The position numbers were made by a program, and so were the translations under genes. Below, piece by piece: positions 8,178 to 12,276 of a stretch of DNA of 12,276 bases (the stretch's first letter is position 1; each line of letters starts with the position of its first letter). Below the pieces are notes generated by a model. That model was not told the origin of the DNA. It saw nothing but the letters and a program-made list of their open reading frames with translations, and searched no databases. Origin of the DNA: Cephalothrix spiralis (lineage: Eukaryota > Nemertea > Palaeonemertea > Archinemertea > Cephalotrichidae); assembly GCA_032353305.1 (NCBI GenBank), contig JAUCNG010000008.1, forward strand, positions 1 to 12,276, read 5' to 3'.

Positions 8178-9212
8178 ATGATTTTAGGTTTTCCTTTTAA
8201 ATTGCTTTTTTTTTTTATTCTTTTTTTTGGTTCTTTATTATGCTTGTCTTCTTCTCACTGAATAGGAGTTTGAATAGGATTAGAATTAAATTTAATATCT
8301 TTCATTCCCTTATTAATAGCTATTTCTTCAGTTGAAGAAGTAGAAAGAGGAGTAAAATATTTTTTAGTACAGGCTTTAGGAAGAGGATTTTTCTTGTTAG
8401 GTGGGTTTTGGCTATATTCTTTAGGGGTAAATTTTACTGATTTTTCTTTAAATTGATTTTGTTCATTACTCTTTATAGTAGGGCTTCTCTTAAAATTAGG
8501 TTCATTCCCTTTTCATTTTTGGGTGCCTTCTGTTATAAGCTGTTTAAGTTGATTGGGATGTCTCTTGTTATCAACTTGGCAAAAATTAGCTCCTCTCTTT
8601 GTATTTTTTTGATTTTTTTTTGATTCTTGAATAAGTTATGTACTTTTTTTTGGAATTATATCTTCATTAGTTGGAGGACTAGGTGGAGTAAACCAAGTAC
8701 AAATTCGTATTTTAATAGCTTATTCTTCAATTAATCATTTAGGTTGAATAATAGTAGTTTCTATTTTTTCTATTTTTGGTTTTTTTTCTTACTATTTAGT
8801 ATATTTTGTTATTTCTCTATTTATCTTTTTACTTTTATCTTTTATTAATTTTGGACGAGTGAGTCAGTTTTCATTTAGAATAATAAACAAATATTTACTT
8901 TTCTTTTTTTCCCTTATATTAATATCTCTTGCAGGTCTTCCTCCCTTTACTGGTTTTTTTGGAAAGTGAGTAGTTTTTCAAGAAATAATTAGTCAGACCT
9001 TTGTTTTACCTTTACTATTTCTAGTTCTAGGTTCAGTATTTAGATTATATTTTTATTTAAATTTATTTTTTTCAGTTTTTTTATCTAGATTTTCTTCCTC
9101 TGTTTTTTTTGGTGAAACTTATTATAGAAAAATGCATTACTTATTTTCATTTGGAATTTTAGTTTCTGTTTTTGGATTAGGTTTTTTTGAATTTATTTAT
9201 TCTTCTTTTTAA
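8178..9212 (+). CDS. nad2: NADH dehydrogenase subunit 2
   Basis: Encodes ND2, an antiporter-like proton-pumping subunit of complex I and one of the least conserved mitochondrial proteins. It has 344 residues, ATG at 8178 next to trnS1, to TAA at 9210-9212, normal for molluscs. Supporting features are the early WMGLELNLMSFIPLL block (about residues 34-48), KYFLVQALGSGFFLLG (about 63-78), LLLKLGSFPFHFWVPSVMS (about 103-121, with the conserved Lys and His), AYSSINHLGWMM (about 181-192), and SLAGLPPFTGFFGKWVVFQE towards the end. The order trnS1-nad2-cox1 is conserved in molluscs, but here trnE separates nad2 from cox1. Confidence 0.95.
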
Positions 9213-9230
9213 AAGTATAAAATTTATAAA

Positions 9231-9298
9231 ATATTTGTAGTGTAAAAAAACACATTAGATTTTCGTTCTTAAGATATGAATTTATTTCATCAAGTAAA
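9231..9298 (+). tRNA. trnE: tRNA-Glu, anticodon TTC, plus strand, relocated
   Basis: TA spacer, a perfect D arm GTGT/ACAC (9240-9243/9250-9253), one spacer base, anticodon arm with TTC at 9262-9264 (one T-T mismatch in the stem), and T arm ATGAA/TTCAT (9276-9280/9286-9290). Acceptor ATATTTG pairs with CAAGTAA at six of seven positions. Because TTC is the reverse complement of GAA, the minus strand could suggest tRNA-Phe, but there the two-base spacer after the acceptor is missing. Plus-strand trnE is therefore preferred. It is usually found beside trnG near rrnS, not between nad2 and cox1. Confidence 0.85.
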
Positions 9299-9303
9299 AT
9301 TGT

Positions 9304-10839
<1,536 letters not shown>

Positions 10840-10845
10840 AAATTA

Positions 10846-11532
10846 ATGATAAGTTGAGGACAATGAGGTTTTCAAGATGCTGCCTCTCCTTTAATGGAGC
10901 AGTTGATTTTTTTTCATGATCATGCTATGTTAATCTTAGTAATGATTGTTTCTCTAGTTGGTTACGCTTTTGTAGGTTTAATAAACAATAGTTTTACTTG
11001 TCGATATCTTTTAGAAGGTCAAGAAATTGAAACTATTTGAACTATTTTACCTGCAATTGTTTTAGTGTTTTTAGCTCTTCCTTCTTTACGTTTATTATAT
11101 TTGTTAGATGAAATTAATGATCCAGTTTTAACTATTAAAGCTATTGGTCACCAGTGATATTGATCTTATGAATATTCAGATTTTTTAAATATTGAATTTG
11201 ATTCTTATATAGTTCCCTCTTCTGATTTAGAGTTTGGGGATTATCGTTTATTGGAAGTTGATCATCGTACAGTTGTTCCTTATAGAGTAAATATTCGAAT
11301 TTTAGTTACTGCAGCTGATGTTCTTCACTCTTGAACGGTTCCTTCACTAGGTGTAAAAGCTGATGCTGTTCCTGGTCGATTAAATCAGTTAAGTTTTTTT
11401 ATTAATCATGCTGGAATTTTTTATGGTCAGTGTTCAGAAATTTGTGGAGCTAATCACTCTTTTATACCAATTGTAATTGAAGCAGTTAATATAGAGACCT
11501 TTATTTCTTGGGTTAAAACTATTGCTGAATAA
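10846..11532 (+). CDS. cox2: Cytochrome c oxidase subunit II
   Basis: Encodes COX2, the complex IV subunit that accepts electrons from cytochrome c through the binuclear CuA centre on its intermembrane-space domain. It has 228 residues, ATG to TAA, standard length. The N-terminus [19 protein letters not shown] precedes two transmembrane helices. The aromatic electron-entry motif HQWYWSYEYSD is at about residues 102-112. CuA ligands are all present: His161 (LHSW), Cys196, Cys200, His204 and Met207 in [12 protein letters not shown], with Glu198 between the cysteines. It is followed by a 27-nt A/T spacer and trnD, the ancestral molluscan order. Confidence 0.98.
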
Positions 11533-11559
11533 TTATATATAATTTTATTTATATTTAAT

Positions 11560-11624
11560 AAAAAACTAGTTAAATAAATAATGTAAGTTTGTCATACTTT
11601 TGTTGCTTTTAGAAGCGTTTTTTT
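11560..11624 (+). tRNA. trnD: tRNA-Asp, anticodon GTC
   Basis: Acceptor AAAAAAC/GTTTTTT (11560-11566/11617-11623), TA spacer, D stem GTTA/TAAT, anticodon loop with GTC at 11591-11593 (four pairs plus a T-T mismatch), and T arm GCTT/AAGC. It lies between cox2 and atp8, the usual molluscan place, one base before the atp8 ATG. Confidence 0.92.
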
Positions 11625-11625
11625 T

Positions 11626-11784
11626 ATGCCTCAGTTGTCACCTTTAAATTGGGTTTTACTTTTTTTCTTCTTTTGGTTAGTTTTGTTTTTGATTATTGTC
11701 TCTATTTGGTGGTTAAACTACCGTGTTTTAAATTTAAAAACATATGAAAAGCAGGTAGTTATAGGTCATGTTTGATTATGGTAA
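11626..11784 (+). CDS. atp8: ATP synthase F0 subunit 8
   Basis: Encodes ATP8, a small single-helix subunit of the F0 part of mitochondrial ATP synthase, in the stator near ATP6. It has 52 residues, ATG at 11626 to TAA at 11782-11784, within the molluscan range. The N-terminus MPQLSPLNW is the family signature; a hydrophobic helix covers about residues 10-30, followed by a charged tail with Lys, Glu and Arg. A TGA near the end is read as Trp. Unusually, atp6 does not follow: the next roughly 490 bases hold no recognisable gene. In most animals the two genes adjoin and are co-translated, so this ATP8 message may stand alone. Confidence 0.93.
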
Positions 11785-11797
11785 GTTAATTATTAAC
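11785..11797. repeat. 13-nt palindrome directly after atp8
   Basis: GTTAATTATTAAC is a perfect inverted repeat with a one-base centre, starting at the base after the atp8 stop codon. It could only form a very small hairpin in RNA, so it is at most a weak processing mark or a cruciform element in DNA. Confidence 0.5.
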
Positions 11798-11827
11798 ATA
11801 TAAATATAGTCAAATTAATAAAATAAC

Positions 11828-11859
11828 TAATAAACAATAAGAACAAGTCAAGTTTATTA
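11828..11859. repeat. Inverted repeat with 16-nt loop
   Basis: TAATAAAC (11828-11835) and GTTTATTA (11852-11859) pair over 8 bp. The stem is A/T-rich and therefore weak. The right arm also partly matches TAATAAA at 11918-11924, so more than one fold is possible. Confidence 0.5.
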
Positions 11860-11910
11860 TTTATTTTAGAATGAACAACATGCTAGTATGGCCAATTTAA
11901 CAAAATGGTC

Positions 11911-12006
11911 TAAAAATTAATAAATATATAAACAAAAGATGACTGGAGGGATGACACATATCCAAAAAAACTTCAGTTGTTTAGGTTATATGTTTATTAA
12001 TTTTTA
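11911..12006. repeat. Large compound hairpin (21-bp outer stem)
   Basis: Arms 11911-11931 and 11986-12006 pair over 21 consecutive positions, 20 Watson-Crick and one G-T, and are almost wholly A/T. Inside is a second stem ACTGGAG/CTTCAGT (11942-11948/11971-11977, one wobble), stacked directly on a third, GGAT/ATCC (11949-11952/11960-11963), with a 7-nt loop GACACAT; seven A residues (11964-11970) form a one-sided bulge. Such stem-loops often mark replication origins in animal mitochondrial control regions; that role is inferred here. It does not have tRNA geometry. Confidence 0.75.
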
Positions 12007-12059
12007 GGTACGTTTCTTATTAATATAAATAAAAAGATTATTAATGTTTATATAAATTG

Positions 12060-12068
12060 TTTTTTTTT
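12060..12068 (+). other. T9 homopolymer run
   Basis: Nine T residues lie between the large hairpin and the tandem array. Poly-T tracts beside stem-loops are common near mitochondrial replication or transcription start sites, but several coding T runs in this genome are nearly as long, so the significance is weak. Confidence 0.4.
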
Positions 12069-12116
12069 AGGTTACAATTTTGATATTTTTAATTATTTTA
12101 AGGTTTTCTATTTTTT

Positions 12117-12276
12117 CATTTAAGGCCCCTATTTTGTCATTTAAGGCCCCTATTTTGTCATTTAAGGCCCCTATTTTGTCATTTAAGGGCCCTATTTTTT
12201 CATTTAAGGGCCCTATTTTGTCATTTAAGGGCCCTATTTTGTCATTTAAGGGCCCTATTTTGTCATTTAAGGGCCC
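12117..12276 (+). repeat. 21-nt tandem repeat array, seven full copies plus a partial
   Basis: Each unit starts CATTTAAGG and ends TATTTTGT around a short C-rich centre. Full units are 12117-12137, 12138-12158, 12159-12179, 12180-12200, 12201-12221, 12222-12242 and 12243-12263; 12264-12276 is the first 13 bases of an eighth. Units 1-3 have GGCCCC at the centre; units 4-8 have GGGCCC, making an 8-bp palindrome AGGGCCCT. Unit 4 also has TTTTTT in place of TTTTGT. A degenerate copy lies just upstream (about 12095-12116) with TTTTC for the C-rich core. The array reaches the window end, so its full length is unknown. Confidence 0.97.

Larger units (their letters stand above)
11785..12276. other. 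Large non-coding region, candidate control region
   Basis: About 490 bases with no supported gene on either strand. It begins with a 13-nt palindrome right after the atp8 stop, then A-rich sequence with several inverted repeats (11828-11859, 11890-11910, 11911-12006), a T9 run at 12060-12068, and a 21-nt tandem array at the end. These features (hairpins, homopolymer, tandem repeats, longest gap in the window) are typical of mitochondrial control regions, but its place after atp8, where atp6 is expected, is unusual. I searched both strands for tRNA-Met, Cys, Tyr, Trp, Gln, Phe and Val arms and found no convincing cloverleaf. A control role is inference; another, longer non-coding region may exist outside the window. 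Confidence 0.6.

Noticed and set aside
11853-11925. Possible tRNA with TTTATTA/TAATAAA acceptor
   Set aside because: The acceptor and size fit, but neither strand gives a D, anticodon and T arm together, and no missing anticodon is placed in a 7-base loop.
11964-11984. Possible minus-strand tRNA-Phe anticodon (CTGAAGT loop)
   Set aside because: The flanking stem has a mismatch, and the segment is better explained as part of the large hairpin; no acceptor or D arm of the right size exists.
12117-12276. CRISPR-like direct repeats
   Set aside because: The units are contiguous with no spacers and lie in mitochondrial DNA; this is a simple tandem array.

Overview
This window is a piece of an animal mitochondrial genome, read with the invertebrate mitochondrial code (TGA = Trp, ATA = Met, AGA/AGG = Ser). 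Twelve respiratory-chain genes lie on the + strand and are packed almost end to end with 15 tRNA genes. TGA falls at invariant Trp sites (for example residue 3 of cox1, MRWFFSTNHKDIG) and AGA at conserved Ser sites in cob and cox1, so these codons are not disruptions. The + strand is strongly T-rich with G over C. The block order rrnL-L1-L2-nad1-P-nad6-cob-S2-T-nad4L-nad4-H-nad5, then cox3-K-A-R-N-I-nad3-S1-nad2-cox1-cox2-D-atp8, is a molluscan arrangement. With both blocks on one strand it resembles caenogastropod-type gastropods. The species cannot be named from the sequence alone.

Layout. 1-118 is the 3' tail of rrnL. 119-254 holds trnL1 and trnL2, which lead directly into nad1. trnP follows on the minus strand, then nad6, cob, trnS2, trnT (minus), the overlapping pair nad4L/nad4, trnH and nad5. 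A strong hairpin separates nad5 from cox3, where trnF would be expected. Then come cox3, the K-A-R-N-I tRNA cluster, nad3, trnG, trnS1, nad2, trnE, cox1, cox2, trnD and atp8. From 11785 to the end is about 490 bases with no gene I can support: a palindrome, several hairpins including one of about 96 nt, a T9 run, and a 21-nt tandem array that runs off the window end.

Functionally, nad1/2/3/4/4L/5/6 encode membrane subunits of complex I, cob the cytochrome b of complex III, cox1-3 the core of complex IV, and atp8 a subunit of ATP synthase. The tRNAs act both in translation and as cleavage points (tRNA punctuation) for polycistronic transcripts. Where no tRNA separates two genes, as at nad5/cox3, a hairpin may do this job.

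Points that depart from the usual layout: trnG and trnE sit on the + strand beside nad3/trnS1 and between nad2 and cox1, instead of in a minus-strand M-Y-C-W-Q-G-E cluster. trnP is inverted relative to its neighbours. trnF is absent from its usual slot. atp6 does not follow atp8, and a structured, repeat-bearing region takes its place. Not found in the window: atp6, rrnS, most of rrnL, and trnM, C, Y, W, Q, F and V. They presumably lie in the unseen part of the circle beyond the repeat array.
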